From Acidobacteriota bacterium (GTDB lineage Bacteria > Acidobacteriota > Thermoanaerobaculia > Thermoanaerobaculales > Thermoanaerobaculaceae): DNA of 56,441 nt. Of the stretch, positions 1 through 7,994 are shown piece after piece. Location: positions 1 to 56,441 of the forward strand of contig JACQZW010000093.1 in the NCBI GenBank assembly GCA_016213675.1, given 5' to 3'. The translations under genes were made by a program, and so were the position numbers. Every line of letters starts with the position of its first letter. The stretch's first letter is position 1. The notes beneath the pieces were generated by a model. That model saw nothing but the letters and a program-made list of their open reading frames with translations, searched no databases and was not told the origin of the DNA.

Positions 1-980
1 ACCATGACGGCCTTGAGCTGCTCGCGGTTGAGGGTCGGGCCGCGGGCGAAGCGGAGCGGGTCGAGCAGCTCGAGCAGCGCGGTGAAGCTGGCCGTGTAAC
101 CGTTGTGGGGCGTGGCGGTCAGGAACAAGCGGTGCTCGAAGTGCGGGATGACCTGGCGCAGCATCTCCGTCCGGTCGGAGTCGCGGACGTAGTTCGTGCG
201 GCCGGACGGGGCCATGTTGTGGGCCTCGTCGACGATGAGCAGGTCCCAGTCCCGAAGGCCGCCGAAGCGTTGGGGCCGGAGGGCGGCGCGGAAGGCACGC
301 TGGGGCTCCTCGCGCTTGAGGAAGTCCATCGAGGTGATCAGCCGGGGGTAGGAGGCCCACGGGTTGACGTGGACGCCGTACTCGCGGCGGAGGCGCTGCA
401 TGTAGTCGCGGTCGACGATCTCGAACCGCAAGGCGAACTTCTGGTCCATCTCCTCCGCCCACTGGTTCTGGAGGGAGGCGGGGCAGACGATGAGGATGCG
501 GCGGATGCGCTGCCGGGCGAGCAGCTCCTGCATCACCATGCCGGCCTCGATGGTCTTGCCGAGGCCGACGTCGTCGGCGATGAGGAGGTTCACGCGGGGC
601 ATGCGGAGGGCGCGGACGACGGGTTCAAGCTGGTAGTCCTCGATCTGGATGGCGCCGCGGAACGGGGCCTGGAGCGGCAGGGTTTCCAGCACCGACGAGA
701 GCGACCACCGGGAGGCGAGGAGAAACGCGTCGAACCGGCCGGCGGGATCCCAGTCGTCCGGCCTCGGAAGGCCGAGGTCGTCGTGAACGGTCGCGTCGAC
801 CTCGTGCTCCCAGATCACGTCGAGCGGTTCGCCGAGCCGGTCGTCGTCGAGCGCCTCGAGCCGTACGCGATGCTGGGGCGGCACCTTCGGATCCACGCTC
901 CCGGGCCAGACGTCCTGCACGATGAAGTGCCTGCCGCGCACGCGTACGAGCTGGCCTTGTTCGGGAACGATGGACGGCAA
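1..980 (-). CDS. DrmD-like SNF2 helicase, N-terminal part (runs off left edge)
   Basis: Only the first ~326 residues are present; the gene continues beyond the left edge. I chose the TTG at 978-980 because GGGGAGG lies just upstream of it and the conserved head begins there. The head (QGQLVRVRGRHFIVQDV, residues 8-24) is the beta-rich N-terminus seen in DISARM DrmD-type SNF2 helicases. It is followed by Walker A (ADDVGLGKT, 135-143), the DEAH box (251-254) and the motif III region TATPHN (288-293). These are SF2 helicase/translocase motifs, so the protein should be an ATP-driven DNA translocase. DrmD is the accessory helicase of class 1 DISARM, an anti-phage restriction system. The rest of such an operon (methylase, DrmA, DrmB, DrmC) would lie left of the window and cannot be confirmed. 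SNF2 helicases of this type also occur outside DISARM, so the family call is firmer than the system call. It is divergent from the dynamin-like operon. Confidence 0.75.
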   Translation of the reverse strand, partial: MPSIVPEQGQLVRVRGRHFIVQDVWPGSVDPKVPPQHRVRLEALDDDRLGEPLDVIWEHEVDATVHDDLGLPRPDDWDPAGRFDAFLLASRWSLSSVLETLPLQAPFRGAIQIEDYQLEPVVRALRMPRVNLLIADDVGLGKTIEAGMVMQELLARQRIRRILIVCPASLQNQWAEEMDQKFALRFEIVDRDYMQRLRREYGVHVNPWASYPRLITSMDFLKREEPQRAFRAALRPQRFGGLRDWDLLIVDEAHNMAPSGRTNYVRDSDRTEMLRQVIPHFEHRLFLTATPHNGYTASFTALLELLDPLRFARGPTLNREQLKAVM

Positions 981-1310
981 CGGGACCTCCCCAGCGCGGC
1001 AGCACCGCCCGATCCGTGATCGGTGCGACGCCGCCGATTATCGCGGTTGATCTCCGGCGGTGCAACCCGTGCGAAGTCCAGCGACGTCCCGGGCGTGGTC
1101 CTCCGGCGGATCCTCTCGGCGGGCGGAACCGAACGGCTGCTTGCCGGTCGCGGCAGAGAAGTCCCGAGCCAGGACGCCGCCCGCGGGTAGCGTCGTCGTG
1201 GCGACGGATCCGTGGGCGCCGCCACCGAAAGCGTCGTCGGTTGAATCCCGGCGCAGGGCGAACGTCTGGCAACAGGCCGGAAGCGTGCCTGTCAGCCCTT
1301 CGAGTGGATC

Positions 1311-1326
1311 TGGCATGGCTATTGCT
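1311..1326 (+). promoter_or_regulatory. sigma-54 (-24/-12) promoter upstream of the GTPase/AAA+ operon
   Basis: The 16-mer TGGCATGGCTATTGCT fits the consensus TGGCAYRNNNNTTGCW at every specified position, with the GG and GC elements at the required spacing, and a C precedes it as the consensus prefers. It lies 34 bases before the ATG of the dynamin-like gene, which puts transcription start near 1338 and leaves a short leader with a GGAGG ribosome site at 1350. The second gene of the operon encodes a sigma-54-type AAA+ activator, so the site is functionally coherent. No obvious upstream activator-binding palindrome was identified. Confidence 0.75.
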
Positions 1327-1360
1327 TGGCGATGCCGGTGACGATTCGGGAGGATGAACC

Positions 1361-3415
1361 ATGAACGACAACCTCGAGCCCCTGCGCGTTTTCAAGCGGC
1401 GAAAGGAGCTTCTACTCGGCTGCGCCGAGCAGATCGCAACCGTAGCCGCGGAGATGGGCGACACGGAGATCAAAGCAACCACCGATGACTTCGTGGCACG
1501 GTTCCGACACGAGCGGTTCCTCGTCGTCGCGGTCGGCGAGTTCAAGTGGGGCAAGAGCACGTTCGTGAACGCTCTGGTCCGCAAAGACATCTGCCCCGTG
1601 GACGTCGTGCCGAAGACCGCGCGCGTGATGCACGTGTCGGCCGCCAAAGATGGGACGGAGAAGGTCACGGTTCACTTCCGAGGTGATCGTGCGCCGGAAG
1701 TGCGTGCCCTCGCCCCGGAGGACCTCGATGACCTCGTTGGAACAGGGGGCCGCCAACTCGAGCAGGTCGACCACATCCAGGTCGAAATTAGCGCGGCCGA
1801 CTCCCTCGTCACCAATGATGTCGTTCTTGTCGATACGCCCGGCTTGAAGTCCCTATACAGGGAGCACGACCGCATTACCCGCGACTACCTGCCCCGCGCA
1901 GATGCGATCTTGTTCTTCTTCTCGGTGGCTCAGCCGTTCGCCGACAGCGAACGCGAGTACCTCGTATCCTTCCGTCAGTTCCTCGACCGAACCGTGTTCG
2001 TCGTCAACCAGGCAGACCAGAAGAATGAAACGCAGCGTGCGGCCCTGAAGCGCTTCATCGTGGCGCAACTGCAGGAACACGTCGTTGGAGGACCCGCTGA
2101 CCACCTGCCGGTCTTCATGACCTCTGGGCAGCGGGCCCTCGACGCCGTCAAGTCCGCGGACGCCGAAGGGATGAGGGAGAGTGGCTTGCCCGATGTTGAA
2201 AGCTGGCTCGCCAAGTACCTCGGCAATGAGCGCGGGGCGCTGGTCGTCTTTGGAGTCGTCCAGAAGCTGCAGGATATCCGCACCGGACTTGAACGCCAGC
2301 TCCAGATCGCCAGGACGTTGCTGGAGCAGTTGACAAATGACCTGAAGGAGGGGGCCCGCAGGAGGTCGACGTTCCTTCGTTGTGTCGACGATGTTCGCCG
2401 GGACGGACCTCGCGTCGAGCATGTGGTCGACCTCGGGTGCGAACAGCTTCACGGACAACTCGCCAGCCGGGTCGGCTCGGTGGCGCAGCGGCTCTCGCAG
2501 AGGATCCGAGCCTGGGTGCCGCAATGCAGTTCGGAGCGGCAGTGCCGCCAGGCGTTGCCAAGCGTCCTTACTCGGCAGCTCCAGGACTTGGTGCACGAAC
2601 TGGACGAGCAGCAGACCCTCGGCCTTCGCAACATCGCGGCGGCGGCGGCAAAGGAGCAGCACGTCCTTCTCGCGAGGATGGACGCTGCAGCGACGGAGCA
2701 CTTGTCGGTCAGCGTTCAGCAGTTGGTCAAGGGAATGGGCGGTGGCGCCGAAGGCGCGGCAGGGTTGGGCACGCTTGCCGGTTTCGTGGGGGGAGATGTC
2801 GCCGGCTACGGCCTCCTCAGCCACGCCGTGGATCGCGCTCTTGAGGAACCGCCGTTGCTGCGGGCGCTTCCCTATCTCGCCGGGGCGACGACGCTGTTTG
2901 CGACCCTCGGAGGTCCGGTCGGGTGGGGGCTTGCGGCCATCGGCTGGGTCGCCACCTGGTTCGGCAATCGCATTTGGGGGTCTCGCTGGAAGGGCCAGGT
3001 CATGGAGCAGGTCGACCGGCACATCATCGAGCACGTGGTGCCTCACCTCCAGGCGTGGCTCAAGAACAACATCGAATCTGCGCGGGCGGGCTTGAAACGC
3101 GGCGGCGAACAGCAGTTGCGGGCCGTCGCGAGTCGCCTGCACAGTTTGGTCGAGGGGTTGGAACAGCAGGCGCATTCGGAAACGGATCAGCGCAACCGGG
3201 AGTTGGCGGCGATGCGCAGCCGCGCATCCCGGCTTGAGGAAGTAAAGGGGAAGCTCGAGAAGCTCGAGGCGGAAGTCAGGCCGGAGGTTCGCGCGGTTGA
3301 GGAGGAAGGTCGAGGCGGTCCCGTCCCAAACGACGATGCAGATGAACTTGGCGACGGCGATGCCAACGGAGCCTGTGACGAGGGCGGGGGATCGCATGGG
3401 GGGACCGGCGGATGA
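1361..3415 (+). CDS. dynamin-like GTPase (684 aa)
   Basis: This is a large GTPase of the bacterial dynamin-like type. G1 is GEFKWGKS (residues 59-66), a probable G2 Thr is in PKTAR (85-89), G3 is DTPG (158-161) and G4 is NQAD (216-219). After the GTPase domain comes a long helical region, then a Gly/Ala-rich hydrophobic stretch at about residues 460-540 (including LPYLAGATTLFATLGG) that probably inserts into or binds membrane, then a C-terminal coiled coil rich in Arg/Glu. Bacterial dynamins remodel or seal membranes, and some, such as the Leo/Eleos type, act in phage defence. The start has GGAGG eight bases upstream. The gene overlaps the AAA+ activator by four bases (ATGA), so the two are translationally coupled, and both lie behind a sigma-54 promoter. 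No usual partner dynamin is adjacent, which is unusual for paired bacterial dynamins. The role is inferred. Confidence 0.85.
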   Translation: MNDNLEPLRVFKRRKELLLGCAEQIATVAAEMGDTEIKATTDDFVARFRHERFLVVAVGEFKWGKSTFVNALVRKDICPVDVVPKTARVMHVSAAKDGTEKVTVHFRGDRAPEVRALAPEDLDDLVGTGGRQLEQVDHIQVEISAADSLVTNDVVLVDTPGLKSLYREHDRITRDYLPRADAILFFFSVAQPFADSEREYLVSFRQFLDRTVFVVNQADQKNETQRAALKRFIVAQLQEHVVGGPADHLPVFMTSGQRALDAVKSADAEGMRESGLPDVESWLAKYLGNERGALVVFGVVQKLQDIRTGLERQLQIARTLLEQLTNDLKEGARRRSTFLRCVDDVRRDGPRVEHVVDLGCEQLHGQLASRVGSVAQRLSQRIRAWVPQCSSERQCRQALPSVLTRQLQDLVHELDEQQTLGLRNIAAAAAKEQHVLLARMDAAATEHLSVSVQQLVKGMGGGAEGAAGLGTLAGFVGGDVAGYGLLSHAVDRALEEPPLLRALPYLAGATTLFATLGGPVGWGLAAIGWVATWFGNRIWGSRWKGQVMEQVDRHIIEHVVPHLQAWLKNNIESARAGLKRGGEQQLRAVASRLHSLVEGLEQQAHSETDQRNRELAAMRSRASRLEEVKGKLEKLEAEVRPEVRAVEEEGRGGPVPNDDADELGDGDANGACDEGGGSHGGTGG

Positions 3416-4497
3416 CTTCGCGGCTGGTCGCCGAGGATGCGGTCAGCAAGGCGTTGATCGCCGATCTCGCTGACGTGGCGAGGACCAGGGATTCGATCCT
3501 GCTCCATGGCGAGACGGGGGTCGGAAAGGAAGTCGTCGCCCGCTTCATCCATAGCAGTAGCCCGCGCCGGGAACGGCCCTTCGTCCCGTTCAACTGCGGG
3601 ACCGCGGAGCCCGGCCTCCTGGCCGCGACGCTGTTCGGCTCCAGGCGTGGAGCCTTCACCGGAGCCTGCGACCGAGCCGGGCTGTTCAAGGAAGCCGATG
3701 GTGGGACTCTCTTCCTAGACGAGATTGGTGAGTTGCCGCTCGACATGCAGGTCAGCCTGCTCCGGGTCATGGAGGACGGCCAGGTGCGGCCGGTTGGTGG
3801 CCGGGAGGAGGCCGTCAACGTACGCATCGTGGCGGCTACCAACCGGGACCCTTCGGAGGCCAGCGGGAAGCTACGGCAGGATCTGCAGGCGCGTTTCATG
3901 AACGTGGCGTGGATCCCACCCCTCCGGGAGCGCAGGGGCGACGTCGGTCCCCTGGCCCTCGAGTTCCTCGCACAACTCCACATGGAAGAGGGATACGGCG
4001 ACGCAGTCAAGGAGATTGCTCCAGGCGCACTCGAGAAGCTGGCCGGCGCGAGTTGGCCGGACAACGCTCGCGGCGTCAGCCGCGCCGTGCGGTCCGCGTT
4101 CCGCCGAGCCGAGCGACGGGGGTCCTCGGCCATCGAGCTGGACGACCTTCCGAGCGAAGTACTCGGCCCGGATGCAGCGGGCCGGCTGGATCGCGCACAC
4201 CGCGATGCGGCCACCGCCAACGAGAGGCTAGCCGACGAGATTCTCGACGCCATCGAGCAGAAGCGGCGAGAGACCGCCGACCTGCGTTCCATCGCCGCGG
4301 GGTTCCCCGATGCTTCGCTCCGGTTGACCTTGTGCAAGCGGTTTCTCGGACGCTATGAAAACGAGGCGGACGCGGCAGCCAAGAGGCTGTTCGGTTACGC
4401 GAGTGCGGATGCTGTACGAGCAGTGCTGGCTCGCGCCGGCCTCCCCGTAGCTGCTGCGACGGATGCGACGATGGGGCAGTCCCGAGGCTCCCGGTGA
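3412..4497 (+). CDS. sigma-54-type AAA+ activator without a sensor domain (361 aa)
   Basis: This is the central ATPase domain of bacterial enhancer-binding proteins. It shows Walker A GETGVGKE (residues 33-40), the sigma-54-contacting GAFTGA loop (80-85), Walker B LFLDEIGE (100-107), RQDLQARF (155-162) and PPLRERRGD (169-177), then the helical lid ending near ELDDLPSEVL. The protein starts almost directly at the AAA+ domain, so there is no receiver, GAF, PAS or FHA sensor. The C-terminal ~110 residues do not look like the usual Fis helix-turn-helix; they are helical, with an 'LRLTLCKRFLGRYENEADAA' stretch that could be a divergent DNA-binding or partner-binding domain. Translation is coupled to the dynamin-like gene by a four-base overlap. 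The intact GAFTGA argues it still activates sigma-54 RNA polymerase, and the operon has its own sigma-54 promoter, implying autoregulation. Control of activity by the GTPase partner is a guess. Confidence 0.85.
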   Translation: MTSRLVAEDAVSKALIADLADVARTRDSILLHGETGVGKEVVARFIHSSSPRRERPFVPFNCGTAEPGLLAATLFGSRRGAFTGACDRAGLFKEADGGTLFLDEIGELPLDMQVSLLRVMEDGQVRPVGGREEAVNVRIVAATNRDPSEASGKLRQDLQARFMNVAWIPPLRERRGDVGPLALEFLAQLHMEEGYGDAVKEIAPGALEKLAGASWPDNARGVSRAVRSAFRRAERRGSSAIELDDLPSEVLGPDAAGRLDRAHRDAATANERLADEILDAIEQKRRETADLRSIAAGFPDASLRLTLCKRFLGRYENEADAAAKRLFGYASADAVRAVLARAGLPVAAATDATMGQSRGSR

Positions 4498-4632
4498 CCG
4501 GGTCCCGACCGTGTCTTACGCGGAGCGGGTATGGGCTGGCATTGAGCACGAAGCGTTGACGTGATGCGGGATGTCCGCCTGGAGGTGGAAGCCCAGCGCG
4601 CGGGCGCGGGCGCCAGGCGACGTTGGACGCGA

Positions 4633-6084
4633 CTACTCGTCCGGAGCGGGCTTGCCGTCCCCCTTCGGACCTGCCGCGGGCTCCGCCAGCGTCCGGGTCG
4701 GATGGCCCATGCTGTGCGGGTCGTTGCCGCGGTCCGACCGGTCGGAGTAGTCGATGTACTCGCCTCGGTAGCCCAGAGCGGCAAGCAAGACCCGATGCAC
4801 CAGCGTGCGGAAGGCCGCCTCGATGTGCACGTGCCAGGCGAGCGACCGGTCGTCCGGGGACCAAGCGTGGGCGAAGTCGTGGCGGGCCTTGAGCGCCTGC
4901 CACTCGGGCTCGCCAATCCGCAGGTTGAGGGCTGCCGCCAGAGCCTTGATCCGCCAACTCCAGTTGCCCGGGTCCTTGCCGTCGCCGGATGTCACGACCG
5001 CAACGGCCAGCGTTTCGATGATCGCCATGTAGAGGACAAGCCGGATGTCGATGGGCAACACGTCGGCGTGGTGAAGCAGGTAGGCAATCGTCCGAAGCTG
5101 GAGTCTGCCTCTCTCCCGCAGCCACGCAGGGACGATGGTCTGCAGGATCGTCTCGGTGGCCTGGCGACCGGCCCAATCGGAGAGGCGGCACGGCGGGCTG
5201 GGGTCGATCTCGCAGGTGACGCGCATCAGGTCCGCATGACGCGGATACCATGCGGCCGCGGAATGTACCCGCCCGTTGGAATCGAGGTCCGTGTGGCCCA
5301 GGGGGACCACCGGCGCACCGAAGACAAATCCGAGCGCCTCGCCAAGAGGGTGGATGTCGATGGCTGTCGCACCGGACGGCTGGCCGAGAACATGTTCCAC
5401 CTCGATTCCCTGGAACCACTCCGGACGGACACCCTTCGGAACAGCGGCCACGACCACCGAACCGACGCCTTCGACGGTGAATAGGGCGCAGTCGAGCGAG
5501 CTGCCCGTCGGCTTTCCCGCCCGTTCTCGGGCGTGGTCGGTGCCGTCTCGCCTTCGGCGAAACGTGCGCTCTTGCTCCCTTTCCGTTCCGCGAGGCCAAC
5601 CCGACCATCCGCGTCCGAACTTGCTGGATGTCGCAAACCAGAGCGATCTGCTGATCGCAGGATCGGAATCCTCGCGGGCCAGCAGTTCGAATCCGGGTGA
5701 TCCTCGTCCGTTCGCGAACCGGCCGAATGCCGCGCCTTCAAGACCCGCACCGTCCCTCTCGTTGAACGTGCTTCTGATGAAGTGCGGATTGTCAATTCGT
5801 ACGCTCCTCCCCCACTTTTGGCAGGTGCCGCTCATGGGAGGCGAGGGGGGAAGGATTGGATCGGGCTCGGCGACGTCCTGCCGCTTCTTGGGTCGCAGTG
5901 CTTCCGCCGAACCCCCGGTGGTCTCGAAATGCAGTCCATAGTCGGACTCCCGGCGGAAGACCCGCACCTTCTCGATGCCGGTCGGAAGGCCCTCGCTTCC
6001 AGCAGGCTCGAACTCGATGGAGTCCTGCAGGATCTCCCACTCCCAGTTCGGGTTCAGATGCTCAGGCAGTTCCTCAGTAGTCAT
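4633..6084 (-). CDS. hypothetical protein with C-terminal HEPN-like domain (483 aa)
   Basis: I do not recognise the full-length family. The C-terminal third is helical and contains a long helix (IDIRLVLYMAIIETLAVAV) followed by ARHDFAHAW, in which R401-x4-H406 matches the R-x4-6-H catalytic signature of HEPN ribonucleases. The arrangement of a large beta-rich N-terminal region with a HEPN domain near the C-terminus recalls ApeA-type defence proteins, but that is inference. The N-terminal ~250 residues have no motif I can name. The tail after the HEPN region is acidic and disordered. The start is supported by GGAGG six bases upstream of the ATG. The gene lies 198 bases downstream of, and on the same strand as, a second protein with an RNxxxH motif, so the two probably form one transcription unit. 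It converges on the AAA+ activator gene. Confidence 0.6.
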   Translation of the reverse strand: MTTEELPEHLNPNWEWEILQDSIEFEPAGSEGLPTGIEKVRVFRRESDYGLHFETTGGSAEALRPKKRQDVAEPDPILPPSPPMSGTCQKWGRSVRIDNPHFIRSTFNERDGAGLEGAAFGRFANGRGSPGFELLAREDSDPAISRSLWFATSSKFGRGWSGWPRGTEREQERTFRRRRDGTDHARERAGKPTGSSLDCALFTVEGVGSVVVAAVPKGVRPEWFQGIEVEHVLGQPSGATAIDIHPLGEALGFVFGAPVVPLGHTDLDSNGRVHSAAAWYPRHADLMRVTCEIDPSPPCRLSDWAGRQATETILQTIVPAWLRERGRLQLRTIAYLLHHADVLPIDIRLVLYMAIIETLAVAVVTSGDGKDPGNWSWRIKALAAALNLRIGEPEWQALKARHDFAHAWSPDDRSLAWHVHIEAAFRTLVHRVLLAALGYRGEYIDYSDRSDRGNDPHSMGHPTRTLAEPAAGPKGDGKPAPDE

Positions 6085-6282
6085 GTCGATCCTCCGCGTT
6101 CTGTTTCACGATGGCGGTGCCGGGCAGGGCCCGCCGTGCCCGCCCGGACCGCCGCCCATCCTCTGCGTCGGCCCGCACGGCTGGAGCCGCCCCCCAGTCG
6201 CCGGCGTTGGGGTGCCATCAGGTACCCACCCTCAAGAAACTCAAACCCTGGCATCGGTCAACCATCGCAGCTGCAAGGCGGC

Positions 6283-7479
6283 CTACTTCTCGACGACCCC
6301 ATCGCTCCCGCTGGCGAGTGCCACCAACGAAGACCCGTCCGGAGGGGACGTCGGGGCCATGTTGCTGGTCCTCTGCCCGGAGGGTGCTCCGCCTTTGCCG
6401 CTGCCTGAACAGCCCCAGATGGGAGCATGTTGTCGCTCGTACGCGGCGGCCACAGTCGTGGCGAAATCAAGTTGGATCCTGACCACGTCACCAAGAATCG
6501 GCGGGGTTAGGGACCAAAGCGGAAACTCCGACGAGTGGGCGGACAGGTTTCTGAACTTCTGCACAAGTCGGGCCATCGCCCCACGGTCTCCACCCCTGGC
6601 AGCCGTGATGAAAGCCGTCGTCTTGGCCTGATCGGCGAGATCCAAGCCGTTGTTTCCGAGGACGAAGCCGAGACCTGCGACCGGCGGCTTGGCCGTCGCC
6701 TTGCCCGCCAGCATGGTGCCGAACGTCAACGTGTCGTCCTGGTACTGCGTTCGTCCCTCGTGGAGCATGCGCGCGGTCGCCTCGGTGAGCACGCCAAGAT
6801 CCTCGATGGCCATCAAGTACTCGGCCAGCACGGATGGAACGCCGTTCTTCGACTGCGACCAGAGAAGACATGCACGGAAGACGCCGAGGTGGCAACGGCT
6901 GAGCAGGTAGCGTCCCGCAAGGGCGGACACAAGTCGCGCGACGAGGTCCATCCGTGCGTCTGGCGCGAGTCCGTCGTGGAAGTCGGCGGTTGTCGCCGCA
7001 AACCACCCGGAGAAGAACCGCTCTCGAAGCTCAACGAAGATGCGCTTGCTGCGAAACAGGTCCCCTGGTGCCGTTCCCTTATTTCGCTCATCCTCTTCGT
7101 CGGCAAGGACGAAGTACTTGAACGCCCGGTCGATCTCCATCCGCGAGACGTGCGCGAGCCCAACGTTGTAGTAGTGGACCCCACGATGGACTCCCGCCCA
7201 GGCTGCATCGTCCAGTTCTGCCGTGAGATTCTCAACCGCCTGCGAGAAGGAGAACACGCCGAAGGGCCGGGGATTCCCAAGCAGACCCTGTTCGTTCAGT
7301 ACCTTCCACAAGTTGCCGAAGACCTCGTCGCCCCAGGCAGGATCCCGGATGTTCTGCGCGGACTCCTGCGCTGCCTTCAGACAGGAGTTCACGTACCTGC
7401 ACATGGCGTCCGTGAGCCGGAACGAGGCCGTCGACGCCGCCTGAATCAACCCTCCCAGTTCTGGCTCAAGAACGCGCAT
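6283..7479 (-). CDS. hypothetical protein with RNxxxH HEPN-like motif (398 aa)
   Basis: Family not recognised. The protein is mostly helical. The stretch KFRNLSAHSS near the C-terminus has R310-N311-x3-H315, the exact RNxxxH form typical of HEPN RNase active sites, followed by an amphipathic helix (DVVRIQLDFATTVAAAYE) as expected for the last HEPN helix. A GGAGGTGGAGC ribosome site precedes the ATG. The last ~45 residues are Gly/Ser/Pro-rich and look disordered. It is the first gene of a probable two-gene unit with the other HEPN-like protein. HEPN toxins cleave tRNA, rRNA or mRNA in toxin-antitoxin and abortive-infection systems. No nucleotidyltransferase antitoxin is next to this one. Motif matches of this length can occur by chance, so the assignment is tentative, although finding it in two adjacent genes strengthens it. 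Confidence 0.6.
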   Translation of the reverse strand: MRVLEPELGGLIQAASTASFRLTDAMCRYVNSCLKAAQESAQNIRDPAWGDEVFGNLWKVLNEQGLLGNPRPFGVFSFSQAVENLTAELDDAAWAGVHRGVHYYNVGLAHVSRMEIDRAFKYFVLADEEDERNKGTAPGDLFRSKRIFVELRERFFSGWFAATTADFHDGLAPDARMDLVARLVSALAGRYLLSRCHLGVFRACLLWSQSKNGVPSVLAEYLMAIEDLGVLTEATARMLHEGRTQYQDDTLTFGTMLAGKATAKPPVAGLGFVLGNNGLDLADQAKTTAFITAARGGDRGAMARLVQKFRNLSAHSSEFPLWSLTPPILGDVVRIQLDFATTVAAAYERQHAPIWGCSGSGKGGAPSGQRTSNMAPTSPPDGSSLVALASGSDGVVEK

Positions 7480-7994
7480 GCTCCACCTCCACGTCCGCCA
7501 GACGATCAGCCGGGCGATGGGTAGTCTACTCGTGTTGGCCGCCCGGCGCCCCTTCGAGAGCCATCGTTGCGCGGAGGAAGCCGCGGGCCTGCCACGCTTG
7601 GCCTGTTCGAGACCTCGAACGCTGACGAGAGGTGCCGCATGAAGGACGTCGTCGTGCGACGGACGGCCGTTGCTGCCGGTGGTCGGGCCAGCGATCGAAG
7701 GGGTGCTCCGCCATCAACTCCGCCGGTGGGATCGTGGTCGGATGCCACGCCTCGGTGATCTGTTGGATGACCTTCGTCTCGGTCTCGGCAAGCGACAAGC
7801 GCCTGGCAGTCGGTGCGGTCCGCTGCGTCGGTTTTGGGCGTGCGCGCCGGAGAAACAGCGCGGCCAACGCGAGCGAAGGAAGGGCCTTGCTCTTGCGGAA
7901 GCGTGATCTCGCGGGCCGGAGGGCTCCCTTCCGCCAGCCGTGCGATCGAGATATGCTCCGGGAGACCCGTCGACTCACCGGGCGGCGAGACCCG
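7480..7994. other. intergenic stretch between divergent units
   Basis: This 515-base stretch separates the HEPN-like gene (minus) from the helicase-nuclease (plus). Reading frames are open through it on both strands, as expected at this GC content, but I see no domain and no start with a convincing ribosome site. The plus-strand helicase frame stays open back to 7632, so an N-terminal extension of up to ~121 residues cannot be excluded. That extension has no conserved look. Confidence 0.4.

Noticed and set aside
4540..4560. A second -24/-12-like match (TGGCATTGAGC...) after the AAA+ gene
   Set aside because: The -12 TTGC element is absent at the required spacing.
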